A stretch of DNA of 64,000 bases. Origin: Pseudomonas brassicacearum (lineage in GTDB: Bacteria; Pseudomonadota; Gammaproteobacteria; Pseudomonadales; Pseudomonadaceae). The notes under the pieces are model-generated. The model was given only the letters and a program-made list of their open reading frames with translations, made no database searches and was not told the DNA's origin. Location of the stretch: the NCBI RefSeq assembly GCF_000585995.1, contig NZ_CP007410.1, positions 1,887,430 to 1,951,429 on the forward strand, read 5' to 3'. A program made the translations under genes and the position numbers. This document shows, one piece after another, positions 1 to 9,445 of the stretch; positions within the stretch are counted from its first letter, which is position 1, and each line of letters begins with the position of its first letter.

Positions 1-488
1 CCACCAGCTTTCGCGAGTTCCCCGAGTACATCAAGGCCAACTTCGACCCTGCCCGGCACAAGAAAGTCGCGATGTTCTGCACCGGCGGCATTCGCTGTGA
101 AAAAGCCTCCAGCTATATGCTCGGCCAGGGTTTCGACGAGGTCTATCACCTCAAGGGCGGCATCCTGAAATACCTCGAGGAGGTGCCTCAGGAAGAAACC
201 AAATGGCGTGGCGACTGCTTCGTGTTCGATAACCGCGTGACCGTTCGTCATGACCTCAGCGAAGGAGACTACGATCAATGTCACGCCTGTCGTACACCGA
301 TCAGCGTGGAAGACCGTGCCTCGGAGCATTATGTACCGGGCATCAGTTGCCCTCATTGCTGGGATAAGCTGAGCGAGAAGACCCGCCGCAGCGCCATCGA
401 CCGGCAAAAGCAGATCGAATTGGCCAAGGCCCGCAACATGCCGCATCCAATCGGCTACAACTACAAGCAGTCATCTTCCGAGGCTTGA
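1..488 (+). CDS. trhO: tRNA uridine(34) hydroxylase TrhO, C-terminal part (5' end outside window)
   Basis: The gene is cut by the left edge; the frame is open from base 3. What remains is a rhodanese domain with the catalytic-cysteine loop [10 protein letters not shown], followed by a cysteine-rich tail (CHAC then CPHC, spaced like a zinc-binding module). That combination is the signature of TrhO (YceA), which uses prephenate-independent, O2-dependent chemistry to make 5-hydroxyuridine at tRNA position 34. The function is family knowledge; the motifs are seen. The stop lies only 3 bases before the next gene, so the two are probably cotranscribed. Confidence 0.88.
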   Translation, partial: TSFREFPEYIKANFDPARHKKVAMFCTGGIRCEKASSYMLGQGFDEVYHLKGGILKYLEEVPQEETKWRGDCFVFDNRVTVRHDLSEGDYDQCHACRTPISVEDRASEHYVPGISCPHCWDKLSEKTRRSAIDRQKQIELAKARNMPHPIGYNYKQSSSEA

Positions 489-491
489 ACC

Positions 492-1127
492 ATGGCGCCA
501 CGCCTGCTCTATGTGATGGACCCGATGTGTTCCTGGTGCTGGGGCTTCGCGCCGGTGGCCGAGGCACTGGTCGAGCAGGCGCAAGCCGCCGGTGTGGAGT
601 TGCACCTGGTGGTGGGCGGTTTGCGCACCGGCAGCGGTTCGGCCCTGGAGCCGACTACCCGACGCTACATCCTGGAACATTGGCAGGCCGTCACCGAGGC
701 CACCGGCCAGACGTTCAAGCTTGAAGGTGCATTGCCGGACGGTTTCGTCTACGACACCGAACCGGCCTGCCGGGCCTTGGTGACCGCCCGTAGCCTGGCG
801 CCTGACCTGGCCTGGAAGCTGGTGAAGCTGATCCAGCAGGCTTTTTATGTTCAAGGCCGCGACGTAACCCTCGCCAGCGTCCTGGTGGAATTGGCCGAAC
901 AAGCCGGGCTGCCGCGCATCGAATTCGCCGCGGCATTCGATCGCGCCGACCAACATGCGGCCACTGCTGCGGATTTCACCTGGGTGCAGGACCTGGGTAT
1001 TGCGGGGTTTCCCACGTTGCTGGCCGAGCGTGACGGCCAATTGGCCTTGCTTACTAACGGTTACCAGCCCTTGAGCCAATTGTCTCCATTGCTGGGTCGC
1101 TGGCTGGAGCGCGCGGCCTGTGCCTGA
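492..1127 (+). CDS. DsbA-family thioredoxin-fold protein
   Basis: A 211-residue protein with no signal peptide, so probably cytoplasmic. Its N-terminus has a CxxC redox motif (CSWC, residues 13-16, in MDPMCSWCWGF) at the end of the first strand of a thioredoxin fold. The middle is helical, as in the DsbA/FrnE-like family, and a cis-proline loop is likely at AGFPTLL (about residue 175). It begins 3 bases after trhO and its stop overlaps the start of the ABC exporter, suggesting one transcript. Substrate unknown. Start chosen: ATG at 492; an overlapping alternative frame from 485 lacks the motif. Confidence 0.82.
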   Translation: MAPRLLYVMDPMCSWCWGFAPVAEALVEQAQAAGVELHLVVGGLRTGSGSALEPTTRRYILEHWQAVTEATGQTFKLEGALPDGFVYDTEPACRALVTARSLAPDLAWKLVKLIQQAFYVQGRDVTLASVLVELAEQAGLPRIEFAAAFDRADQHAATAADFTWVQDLGIAGFPTLLAERDGQLALLTNGYQPLSQLSPLLGRWLERAACA

Positions 1128-2946
1128 CCTGTCGGATGAGGCATCGGCCACGCGGCGCATCGATCGGTTGAGTTGGGCAGAAATCCGTAGGCTGGCCCTC
1201 AAACACAAAAAAGCCCTGTGGATCGCCAACGGCGTGGCCGTTCTAGCGACGTTGTGCAGTGTGCCAATCCCGTTGCTGTTGCCGCTGCTGGTGGACGAAG
1301 TGCTGCTGGGGCACGGCGATGCTGCCTTGAAAGTCATGAATCAGGCATTGCCGACAGAGTGGCAGCGCGCGGCCGGCTATATCGGGCTGATGCTGCTGGT
1401 GACCTTGGCCCTGCGGTGCGGCGCGTTGCTGTTCAACGTGTTGCAGGCACGCTTGTTCGCCAGGCTGGCCAAGGACATCGTCTATCGCATTCGTATCCGG
1501 TTGATCGAGCGTCTCAAGCGTATTTCCCTGGGCGAGTACGAAAGCCTGGGCAGTGGCACCGTGGCGGCCCACCTGGTCACGGACCTGGACACCCTCGACA
1601 AATTCATCGGCGAAACCCTCAGCCGTTTCCTGGTGGCGATGCTGACCCTGGTGGGCACCGCTGGGATTCTGGTATGGATGCACTGGGAACTGGCGCTGCT
1701 GATCCTGTTGTTCAACCCGCTGGTGATCTACGCCACGGTGCAGTTGGGCAAGCGGGTCAAGCACCTCAAGAAGCTGGAGAACGACAGCACGTCGCGCTTC
1801 ACCCAGGCCCTGACCGAAACCCTGGACGCTATCCAGGAAGTGCGCGCCGGTAACCGCCAGGGATATTTCCTCGGCCGTTTGGGGGCGCGCGCCAAGGAGG
1901 TCCGCGATTACGCGGTGAGTTCGCAGTGGAAGACCGACGCCTCGAACCGCGCCAGTGGTTTGCTGTTCCAGTTTGGTATCGATATTTTTCGCGCGGCGGC
2001 CATGCTCACCGTGGTGTTTTCCGACCTGTCCATCGGCCAGATGCTGGCGGTGTTCAGCTACCTCTGGTTCATGATTGGCCCGGTGGAGCAACTGCTCAAC
2101 TTGCAATACGCCTTTTATGCCGCCGGCGGTGCGCTATCGCGGATCAACGAGTTGCTGGCCCGTGCCGATGAACCGCAATACGCTGGCGGCGTAGACCCGT
2201 TCAAGGGGTGCGAGACCGTGGGCATCGACATTCAAGGCTTGAGCTTCGGTTATGGCGAGGAGCTGGTGCTCGACCAATTGAACCTGTCCATCTCGCCGGG
2301 CGAGAAGGTTGCCATCGTCGGGGCCAGCGGCGGCGGCAAGAGCACCCTGGTGCAGCTGTTGCTGGGGCTGTACACGCCGCAGTCGGGGAGCATCCGTTTC
2401 GGCGGCGCCACGCAGCAGGAGATTGGCTTGGAAACCATCCGCGAGAACGTCGCGGTGGTGCTGCAGCACCCGGCGCTGTTCAACGACACGGTGCGTGCCA
2501 ACCTCGCCATGGGCCGGGAGTGCAGTGACGAGGCCTGTTGGCGGGCGCTGGAAATTGCCCAGCTCGATGCCACGGTGCGAGCGTTGCCCCAAGGGTTGGA
2601 GAGCGTCGTCGGGCGTTCCGGGGTGCGCCTGTCGGGCGGGCAGCGTCAACGGCTGGCCATCGCCCGCATGGTGTTGGCCAACCCTCGGGTGGTGATTCTC
2701 GATGAGGCCACCTCGGCACTGGATGCCGCCACTGAGTACAACCTTCATCAGGCGCTGGCGCGATTCCTCAGCGGGCGTACCACGCTGATCATCGCCCACC
2801 GGTTGTCGGCCGTGAAACAGGCTGATCGGGTGCTGGTGTTTGACGGCGGTCAAATCGCTGAAGACGGTGACCATCTACAGCTGATTGCCGAGGGTGGTTT
2901 GTACGCCCGACTCTATGGTCACCTGCAACAAATACAGCAGCCTTGA
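1120..2946 (+). CDS. ABC exporter, fused membrane and ATPase domains
   Basis: A 608-residue half-transporter starting at a GTG that overlaps the end of the preceding gene by 8 bases. Residues about 35-320 form a type IV exporter membrane domain with some six hydrophobic helices. The C-terminal third is the ATPase: Walker A GASGGGKST near residue 403, signature LSGGQRQR near 503, Walker B VVILDEATSALD near 525 and H-loop AHR near 560, all intact. It should work as a homodimer in the inner membrane exporting a lipid, peptide or drug; nothing here fixes the substrate. It resembles MsbA/multidrug-type exporters in layout but I cannot assign a subfamily. Confidence 0.88.
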   Translation: MPDLSDEASATRRIDRLSWAEIRRLALKHKKALWIANGVAVLATLCSVPIPLLLPLLVDEVLLGHGDAALKVMNQALPTEWQRAAGYIGLMLLVTLALRCGALLFNVLQARLFARLAKDIVYRIRIRLIERLKRISLGEYESLGSGTVAAHLVTDLDTLDKFIGETLSRFLVAMLTLVGTAGILVWMHWELALLILLFNPLVIYATVQLGKRVKHLKKLENDSTSRFTQALTETLDAIQEVRAGNRQGYFLGRLGARAKEVRDYAVSSQWKTDASNRASGLLFQFGIDIFRAAAMLTVVFSDLSIGQMLAVFSYLWFMIGPVEQLLNLQYAFYAAGGALSRINELLARADEPQYAGGVDPFKGCETVGIDIQGLSFGYGEELVLDQLNLSISPGEKVAIVGASGGGKSTLVQLLLGLYTPQSGSIRFGGATQQEIGLETIRENVAVVLQHPALFNDTVRANLAMGRECSDEACWRALEIAQLDATVRALPQGLESVVGRSGVRLSGGQRQRLAIARMVLANPRVVILDEATSALDAATEYNLHQALARFLSGRTTLIIAHRLSAVKQADRVLVFDGGQIAEDGDHLQLIAEGGLYARLYGHLQQIQQP

Positions 2947-3137
2947 GTTTCCTGCGCTTTTCTGCGCTTAGTATCTTAAAAAACTCAAGGAAACTCCCCG
3001 ACTTCCTCCGAATTTCAAGCCAAAGCCCTTCGTTCCTTCATCTGGTCATTCGAAGGGTCGAAAACTAGCCTAGGCTGTGGAGTCAGGAGCGGAATTCTCG
3101 CGGGTGTTCATCTGGCAGTACCTGTGCAAGGGACCTC

Positions 3138-5597
3138 ATGAAGCAAAAGCAGACTCTCGGAACGCCACGGCTGCTGGGTATTGTCTGGCCCTTTATTGCC
3201 GTTGTGTTATTTCAAGCATTACTTGGAGGCGTCAGCCTTTACGTATTGTCTGCGGTTCGCGGCTATGTGGCTGGAGAAAGCCTTTGGTCCAAGGGCCAGA
3301 AAGACGCCATCTACTACCTCAATCTCTATGCCGACAGCCGTGACGAGGCGATTTTCCGTAAGTACCAGCAAGCCATCGCCGTACCCGAGGGCGGCCATGA
3401 GTTGCGAGTGGCGCTCGACCGTGAGCCGCCGGACCTGGACGCGGCAAGGGCCGGCATCCTCAAGGGCGGCAACCACCCGGACGACGTGTCCAGCGTGATC
3501 TGGCTTTATCTGAATTTTCGACACTTCAGTTACCTGGAAGAGGCCATCGATCTCTGGACGGTGGGTGACGGCTATCTGATCGAGCTGGATAACGTCGCCC
3601 GGCAGATGCACGACAGCATTACCGCAGGCCAGGCGTCGGAGAGCGATATTCGTAGCTGGAAGGCCCAAATCTTTGCGATCAACGATTCCGTCACCCCGGC
3701 TGCCAAGGCTTTCAGCGATGCGCTGGGCGAGGGGTCGCGCTTTATCCTGCGCCTGTTGCTGGTGACCAACTTCGCCACGGCCCTTGGATTGATTGTCCTG
3801 GCGTTATTGCGTACGCATAAATTGCTGGCCCAGCGGCAGGTCTTCGCCAATGCGCTGCAACTGGAGAAGGAGCGTGCGCAGATCACCCTGCAATCCATCG
3901 GCGACGGGGTGATCACCACCGACGTTGAAGGCGCCATTGCCTACATGAACCCCGCTGCCGAAGCGATGACCCACTGGAAAGCCGAACACGCCACGGGGCT
4001 GCCTTTGGCGGCGCTGTTCAATCTGCTCGACGACAACGCACAGACCGAGGGACTGACCCTGATCGAGCACATTCTCAGCGGTCGGCTCAGCGGCGCCAGC
4101 GAGCATTCCAAGTTGATCCAGCGCCTGGACGGCAGCACGGTGTCGGTGACCCTGGTGGGGGCGCCGATCCGTCATGCGGGCAAGGTCAGTGGCGCCGTAC
4201 TGGTGTTGCATGACATGACCCAGGAACGCCAATACATCGCCAACCTGTCGTGGCAGGCCACCCATGACGCCCTGACGGGCCTGGCGAACCGTCGGGAGTT
4301 CGAATATCGCCTTGAGCAGGCCTTGCACAACCTCACCCGTCAGGTCGGGCGCCATGCCTTGATGTTTCTCGATCTGGATCAGTTCAAATTGGTCAACGAC
4401 ACTTGCGGCCACGCGGCGGGTGACGAATTGTTGCGGCATATCTGCGCCTTGTTGCAATCGGGCCTGCGGGAAAATGACACCCTGGCCCGGCTGGGCGGCG
4501 ATGAGTTTGGCATTTTGCTGGAGAATTGTTCGCCGGAGGCCGCGGAAAAAATCGCCGAGGGGCTGCGCCAGACGGTGCAGAACCTGCACTTTGTCTGGAA
4601 GGGCCGGCCGTTTGTCACCACTGTGAGCATTGGCCTGGTGCACATCGCCCAGAGCCCGACCACCCTGGAGGCGTCCCTGCGCGCCGCCGACATGGCTTGC
4701 TACATGGCCAAGGAGAAGGGGCGTAACCGGGTCCAGGTCTATCACGCCGACGACTCGGAGTTGTCCCTGCGCTTTGGTGAAATGGCCTGGGTCCAGCGTC
4801 TGCATATGGCGTTGGAGGAAAACCGCTTCTGTCTTTACGCCCAGGAAATCGCCGCGCTGGGCCCGGGCGACCATGGTGGTGGGCATATTGAAATCCTGCT
4901 GCGCCTGCATGACGAAGCCGGGCGGATGATCTTGCCGGACAGTTTCATCCCAGCGGCAGAACGCTATGGCCTGATGACCTCCCTGGACCGTTGGGTGGTG
5001 GAGAACGTCTTCAAGATCATCCGCCAATGCCTGAATGAGTCGCGACAAGAGCCAATGGCCATGTGTGCGATTAATCTGTCAGGTACTACTATCGGAGATC
5101 AGGCGTTCCTGGACTTCCTGCGTAAACAGTTCGTGGCCTACTCGATCCCGCCAGAAATGATTTGTTTTGAAATTACCGAGACCAGTGCCATTTCGAATCT
5201 GGGCAGCGCGATCCGCTTTATCAATGAACTCAAGGGCTTGGGCTGCTATTTCTCGCTGGATGACTTTTGCGCCGGAATGTCTTCATTCGCTTACCTGAAA
5301 CATTTACCTGTAGACTTCCTGAAGATCGACGGGAGTTTCGTAAAGGATATGCTGGACGACCCGATTAACCGTGCAATGGTCGAGGTGATCAATCACATCG
5401 GCCACGTCATGGGTAAGCGCACCATTGCCGAGTTTGTTGAGACCACCCAGATCGAGCAGGCATTGCTGGAGATTGGTGTGGATTACGCTCAAGGGTATGT
5501 GATCGAACGCCCGCAATTGTTTACCTGTGACACGTTGCAATGTCGGCCGGCCCGGCCTCAGCCGTTGTTATTCAAGGCCCCCGGCACGTTCCGCTGA
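3138..5597 (+). CDS. membrane-bound GGDEF/EAL cyclic-di-GMP protein with PAS domain
   Basis: An 819-residue protein. Residues about 12-37 are a first membrane helix, about 40-210 a periplasmic sensor region of unknown type, and about 213-235 a second helix. A PAS domain follows (about 250-360), then GGDEF and EAL domains. The cyclase motif is intact (RLGGDEF near residue 452) and is preceded at the usual distance by RxxD (REND), the product-inhibition I-site. The EAL domain reads EIL in the first motif (near 584) but keeps the metal-binding and catalytic residues (NLS, FEITE, LDDF, KID, AEFVE and the late Gln). Both activities may be possible. The DDF loop is DDFCAGMSSF rather than the usual DDFGTGYSS. 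Stand-alone gene with about 190 bases upstream. Confidence 0.88.
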   Translation: MKQKQTLGTPRLLGIVWPFIAVVLFQALLGGVSLYVLSAVRGYVAGESLWSKGQKDAIYYLNLYADSRDEAIFRKYQQAIAVPEGGHELRVALDREPPDLDAARAGILKGGNHPDDVSSVIWLYLNFRHFSYLEEAIDLWTVGDGYLIELDNVARQMHDSITAGQASESDIRSWKAQIFAINDSVTPAAKAFSDALGEGSRFILRLLLVTNFATALGLIVLALLRTHKLLAQRQVFANALQLEKERAQITLQSIGDGVITTDVEGAIAYMNPAAEAMTHWKAEHATGLPLAALFNLLDDNAQTEGLTLIEHILSGRLSGASEHSKLIQRLDGSTVSVTLVGAPIRHAGKVSGAVLVLHDMTQERQYIANLSWQATHDALTGLANRREFEYRLEQALHNLTRQVGRHALMFLDLDQFKLVNDTCGHAAGDELLRHICALLQSGLRENDTLARLGGDEFGILLENCSPEAAEKIAEGLRQTVQNLHFVWKGRPFVTTVSIGLVHIAQSPTTLEASLRAADMACYMAKEKGRNRVQVYHADDSELSLRFGEMAWVQRLHMALEENRFCLYAQEIAALGPGDHGGGHIEILLRLHDEAGRMILPDSFIPAAERYGLMTSLDRWVVENVFKIIRQCLNESRQEPMAMCAINLSGTTIGDQAFLDFLRKQFVAYSIPPEMICFEITETSAISNLGSAIRFINELKGLGCYFSLDDFCAGMSSFAYLKHLPVDFLKIDGSFVKDMLDDPINRAMVEVINHIGHVMGKRTIAEFVETTQIEQALLEIGVDYAQGYVIERPQLFTCDTLQCRPARPQPLLFKAPGTFR

Positions 5598-5642
5598 ACT
5601 TCTTTGTTGATCCGGAAAATCACAATCAAAAGGAGCCCGACA

Positions 5643-6446
5643 GTGATCGACATATTCAACCGAACAGGCCCGCTCATGGACCCCACGAGCTATCCGAAAT
5701 GGGCACAACAGCTCATTACCGATTGCAGCGAGAGCAAGCGCCGGGTTGTCGAACACGAGCTGTATCAACGCATGCGCGATAACAAGCTCAGCGCCAAGAC
5801 CATGCGCCACTACCTCATTGGTGGTTGGCCGGTCGTTGAACAGTTCGCTTTATACATGGCACAAAACCTCACCAAGACCCGCTTTGCCCGCCATCCCGGC
5901 GAGGACATGGCGCGTCGCTGGCTGATGCGCAACATTCGTGTCGAACTCAACCATGCCGATTACTGGGTGAACTGGAGCGCCGCCCATGGCGTGTCCCTGG
6001 AAGATCTGCAAGCGCAACAGGTGGCGCCCGAGCTTCATGCCTTGAGCCACTGGTGTTGGCACACCAGCTCGTCGGATTCATTGATCGTGGCCATCGCCGC
6101 GACCAACTATGCCATCGAGGGTGCGACCGGGGAGTGGTCGGCGCTGGTGTGTTCCACCGGCGTCTATGCGGCGGCTTTCGCCGAGGAAGACCGCAAGCGG
6201 GCCATGAAGTGGCTGAAGATGCATGCCCAGTACGATGACGCCCATCCTTGGGAAGCCTTGGAAATCATCTGTACCCTGGCAGGCATGAACCCGAGCAAGG
6301 CCCTGCAGACAGAACTGCGCCAGGCCGTATGCAAGAGCTACGACTATATGTACCTGTTCCTGGAGCGCTGCATGCAACTGGAGCAGTCGGAGTCCGTGGG
6401 GAAAACTTCATCCACCCGTGAGCGCCTGGCGCTGGCTGGGAGCTGA
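5643..6446 (+). CDS. TenA-like / iron-containing redox enzyme family protein
   Basis: A 267-residue, all-helical protein of the heme-oxygenase-like fold seen in TenA, PqqC and related di-iron oxidases. Pointers are the N-terminal helix with LYQRMRDNKLS, the acidic/histidine residues in RVELNHADYWVNW, and the late EEDRKRAMKW...HAQYDDAHPWEA stretch, where an H-x3-D-x2-H pattern could bind metal. I chose the GTG at 5643 because AAGGAG lies 7 bases upstream; an earlier in-frame start at 5604 has no ribosome site. Pseudomonas relatives are often labelled TenA-family transcriptional regulators, but no DNA-binding domain is visible. Function unknown. Confidence 0.7.
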   Translation: MIDIFNRTGPLMDPTSYPKWAQQLITDCSESKRRVVEHELYQRMRDNKLSAKTMRHYLIGGWPVVEQFALYMAQNLTKTRFARHPGEDMARRWLMRNIRVELNHADYWVNWSAAHGVSLEDLQAQQVAPELHALSHWCWHTSSSDSLIVAIAATNYAIEGATGEWSALVCSTGVYAAAFAEEDRKRAMKWLKMHAQYDDAHPWEALEIICTLAGMNPSKALQTELRQAVCKSYDYMYLFLERCMQLEQSESVGKTSSTRERLALAGS

Positions 6447-6473
6447 TTTCCTCCGCTTCGGATAGCAACCCAA

Positions 6474-6561
6474 TGTGGGAGCGAGTCAGCTCGCGAAGAG
6501 GCTGACAGTCAACGGGGAGGTTGGCTGTCAGACCGTCATCGCGAGCAAGCTCGCTCCCACA
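6474..6561. repeat. REP pair (REPIN), type TGTGGGAGC
   Basis: Two inverted copies of a REP half (TGTGGGAGCGAG...CTCGCTCCCACA) face each other across a short spacer just after the TenA-like gene and before the convergent GGDEF gene. The left half is slightly degenerate (gagtcagctcgc). This is the typical intergenic location of mobile, non-autonomous REPs in fluorescent pseudomonads. Confidence 0.85.
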
Positions 6562-6589
6562 ATGATCCCAGTGTCCTTTGATTGTTTTT

Positions 6590-7516
6590 TCAGCCCGCCA
6601 TCGCCAACCGGTTGCGGCCTTCGCGCTTGGCCACGTACAGCGCGCTGTCGGCCCGTCGCAACAGGCTCTCCGCTGATTCGCCCGGCAGCAAGGTTGCGCA
6701 ACCCAGGCTGACCGTCAGTTCAATCCGTGTGCCCGCCGCGAAATAATCCTGTGCCTGAGCGGCGTAACGCAATCGTTCACCGACCATGGCCGCGGCATCG
6801 CGGCTGGTGTTGGAAAGCAGGATCAGAAACTCTTCACCACCAAACCTGAACACCATGTCCACGTTGCGCAGTTGATTCTTGATCGATTCGGCAACGGATT
6901 TGAGCACCTCGTCACCAACGCCGTGTCCATGGCTGTCGTTGATGCGCTTGAAATGATCGATGTCGAGCATCAGCAGCGACAAGGGCTGCAGATGACGCCT
7001 GGCCATGTCGATTTCACGCACCAGGGTCTGGTCCATGGCGATGCGGTTACCGGTGCCGGTCAGGGGATCGCGCAGGGCGCTTTGGGTGGCGGCACGGTAG
7101 AGCAGGGCGTTGCGCAGCGGGTAGAGCAATGTCGAGAGCACGGACTCCAGGTCGCTTTGCTCCGACTCGGAAAAGCGCTGGTTGCGGCGAAACACCAGCT
7201 CCCCCAAATGTTCGCCTTCATGGCTGAGGTTGTAGCTGAGGGTGTGATGGCCGCGCTGACCGAATTCGAGACGCAGATCGCTGGGTTTGTGCTGATAGGC
7301 CAATGCGTCCAGGGGCACCAGGCGTTGAACTTCCCGGAAAAACAGGCCCAGGATTCGTTGCGGCTCCAGGCTGGTCTGCAATTGTTGGCTCAGTTGCTGA
7401 CGCAGTTGCGAAAGGTTGACGGACCGTGCCACGAGCGGCGACGGCTGGCCGAAGCCCAGGCGCTGCAACTTGGCGCTGTCGAAGTCAATCGCGTTGATCT
7501 GGGTGGGCGTTTTCAT
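6590..7516 (-). CDS. diguanylate cyclase (GGDEF) with N-terminal GAF-like domain
   Basis: A 308-residue soluble protein. Residues about 40-150 look like a GAF-type sensor domain; about 150-305 form a GGDEF domain with the active motif FGGEEF near residue 224 and an I-site RNVD five residues before it. It should make cyclic-di-GMP from GTP in the cytoplasm with product feedback. No membrane segment is visible. It stands alone between convergent and divergent neighbours. Confidence 0.88.
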   Translation of the reverse strand: MKTPTQINAIDFDSAKLQRLGFGQPSPLVARSVNLSQLRQQLSQQLQTSLEPQRILGLFFREVQRLVPLDALAYQHKPSDLRLEFGQRGHHTLSYNLSHEGEHLGELVFRRNQRFSESEQSDLESVLSTLLYPLRNALLYRAATQSALRDPLTGTGNRIAMDQTLVREIDMARRHLQPLSLLMLDIDHFKRINDSHGHGVGDEVLKSVAESIKNQLRNVDMVFRFGGEEFLILLSNTSRDAAAMVGERLRYAAQAQDYFAAGTRIELTVSLGCATLLPGESAESLLRRADSALYVAKREGRNRLAMAG

Positions 7517-7878
7517 TTTGGCGTTAGCCCCTAAGCTAAATCTGTTCCTGCCGGGCTGGGTGAGGCGACTTTGGTAGTGCGTCGTACTGGTCCTTCAGTC
7601 CCGTAGGACATCTGATTTGAGTTTAGTCCGCTTCCCTGACAGGCGTAAGACTCGTCTCAACGTCCGTTCCCCGCCGAACATGGCGTGTTTGAGGATATTT
7701 AGAGCGAAAGTCGTGCCATTCAGTTCATTAGAATAAAAACCGATTAGGAATCAAGGAATTGATAGCCAATCGCTGGCATCCCTTCGTCTTTTTTTGTGAC
7801 GTGGACTTGGCGGTTCGTCTGGCTGGGCATCGAAGGCGAGTGCGTCGCGACGGTAATACGTCGCGACGTGGAGGAGGG

Positions 7879-8619
7879 TTACTGCGCGTTGAAGGCTTGG
7901 CCGTTGACACCAGCGCTATCCGGTCCCATCAGGTACAAGTAGACCGGCATGATTTCTTCAGGCGTCGGGTTGTTGAGCGGGTTTTCCCCCGGATAGGCCT
8001 GGGCACGCATGCTGGTGCGGGTTGCCCCGGGGTTGATGCTGTTGGCGCGCACCGCGGCGACGGTATCGACTTCGTCGGCCAGGGTCTGCATCAGCCCCTC
8101 GGTCGCAAACTTGGACACGCCATAAGCCCCCCAATACGCCCGGCCTTTACGCCCGACGCTGCTGGAGGTGAACACCACGGACGCATCCTGGGACAGCTTG
8201 AGCAGCGGTAGCAGGGTGCTGGTGAGCATGAACATGGCGTTGACGTTGACATGCATCACCCGCATGAAATTCTCGCCGGACAATTGTTCCAGCGGCGTGC
8301 GCGGGCCAATGATCGAGGCATTGTGCAGCAGTCCGTCCAGATGGCCGAACTCGGTTTCGATCATGGCCGCCAGTTCATCGTATTGATGGGGCAGGGCGGT
8401 TTCGAGGTTGAACGGAATCACCGCCGGCTGCGGATGGCCGGCCGCCTCGATTTCATCGTAGACCTGGGTCAGGTTGGCTTCGGTCTTGCCCAGCAACAGC
8501 ACGGTGGCGCCATGGGCGGCGTAGGCTTTTGCCGCAGCGGCACCGATCCCGCGACCGGCGCCGGTGACCAGAATCACCCGGCCATTGAGCAGGTCGGGAC
8601 GGGCGGAATAATCAAACAT
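7879..8619 (-). CDS. yciK: YciK-family short-chain dehydrogenase
   Basis: A 246-residue Rossmann-fold oxidoreductase with the cofactor motif TGAGRGIG (about residues 19-26), a catalytic Ser stretch SSSVGRKGRAYWGAYGVSK with the YxxxK pair, and the fold's usual length. The start is ATG 8619 (MFDYSARPD), with GAGG about 8 bases upstream; an in-frame TTG 15 bases earlier is less likely because it overlaps that ribosome site. The order yciK-mupP-ubiG-mtaD on one strand matches Pseudomonas aeruginosa. Its physiological substrate is not established. Confidence 0.85.
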   Translation of the reverse strand: MFDYSARPDLLNGRVILVTGAGRGIGAAAAKAYAAHGATVLLLGKTEANLTQVYDEIEAAGHPQPAVIPFNLETALPHQYDELAAMIETEFGHLDGLLHNASIIGPRTPLEQLSGENFMRVMHVNVNAMFMLTSTLLPLLKLSQDASVVFTSSSVGRKGRAYWGAYGVSKFATEGLMQTLADEVDTVAAVRANSINPGATRTSMRAQAYPGENPLNNPTPEEIMPVYLYLMGPDSAGVNGQAFNAQ

Positions 8620-8668
8620 AAAAAACCTCAACAATTAGAGCAGCACAGTACCTGTGGCGAAGAAGCTT

Positions 8669-8760
8669 TTGTGGCGAGGGAGCTTGCTCCCGTTCGGCGG
8701 CGAAGCCGTCGTCCAGGGGACCGCTTCGCGGTCCAGCGGGAGCAAGCTCCCTCGCCACAA
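8669..8760. repeat. REP pair, type TTGTGGCGAGGGAGC
   Basis: A long inverted repeat between mupP and yciK: TTGTGGCGAGGGAGCTTGCT... on the left and its complement on the right, with an inner GC-rich hairpin. It belongs to the second REP family in this window and probably folds in the mupP-yciK transcript. Confidence 0.85.
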
Positions 8761-8769
8761 TGAATCAGC

Positions 8770-9441
8770 TCAGCAACCGCACAACGCGTTATCCAGCACT
8801 TCGCGCAGCGCCGAGGGGTGATCGATCACCACATCCGCGCCCCAATGCCTGGGGTTGTCGTCCGGGTGGATATAGCCGTAGCTCACCGCGCAGGTCTTGG
8901 TGCCGGCGTTGCGGCCGGACTCGATGTCCCGCAGGTCGTCGCCCACGAACAACACGCTGGCCGGGTCCAGGTCGAGCATCTTGCACGCCAGGATCAGCGG
9001 TTCCGGGTCCGGCTTGCTGTTTTTCACATGGTCAGGGCAGATCAGCACCTTCGAGCGCTCGGCCAGGCCCAGTTGCTGCATGATCGGCTCGGCGAAGCGC
9101 ACCGGTTTGTTGGTGACCACGCCCCAGATCAGGTTGGCCGCTTCAATATCGGCCAACACCTCGGCCATGCCGTCGAACAGGTGGCTGTGGACCGCGCAAC
9201 CCTTGAGGTAGCGGTCGAGGAACTCCTGGCGCAGTTCCTCGAACCCCGGTGATTCCGGATCCATGGAAAAGGTCACCGCGACCATCGCCCGGGCACCGCC
9301 GGAAATCTCGTCGCGAATGTGCTGTGTGTTCATCGGTGGCAAGCCACGGTCGGCGCGCATGGCCTGGCAGATGGCGATGAAGTCCGGCGCGGTGTCGAGC
9401 AGCGTGCCGTCCATGTCGAAGAGAACTGCTTTGAGACGCAT
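8770..9441 (-). CDS. mupP: N-acetylmuramic acid 6-phosphate phosphatase MupP
   Basis: A 223-residue HAD-family phosphatase. Motif I is DMDGTLLDT with nucleophile D9 and acid/base D11. Motif III is the Lys in KNSKPDPEP and motif IV is VGDDLRDIE. It looks like a phosphoglycolate phosphatase (Gph), but the position directly between ubiG and yciK is that of P. aeruginosa mupP (PA3172). That enzyme dephosphorylates MurNAc-6-P in the peptidoglycan recycling route that bypasses fosfomycin-sensitive MurA. It starts 4 bases after the ubiG stop, so the two are translationally close. Confidence 0.85.
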   Translation of the reverse strand: MRLKAVLFDMDGTLLDTAPDFIAICQAMRADRGLPPMNTQHIRDEISGGARAMVAVTFSMDPESPGFEELRQEFLDRYLKGCAVHSHLFDGMAEVLADIEAANLIWGVVTNKPVRFAEPIMQQLGLAERSKVLICPDHVKNSKPDPEPLILACKMLDLDPASVLFVGDDLRDIESGRNAGTKTCAVSYGYIHPDDNPRHWGADVVIDHPSALREVLDNALCGC

Positions 9442-9445
9442 CGAC

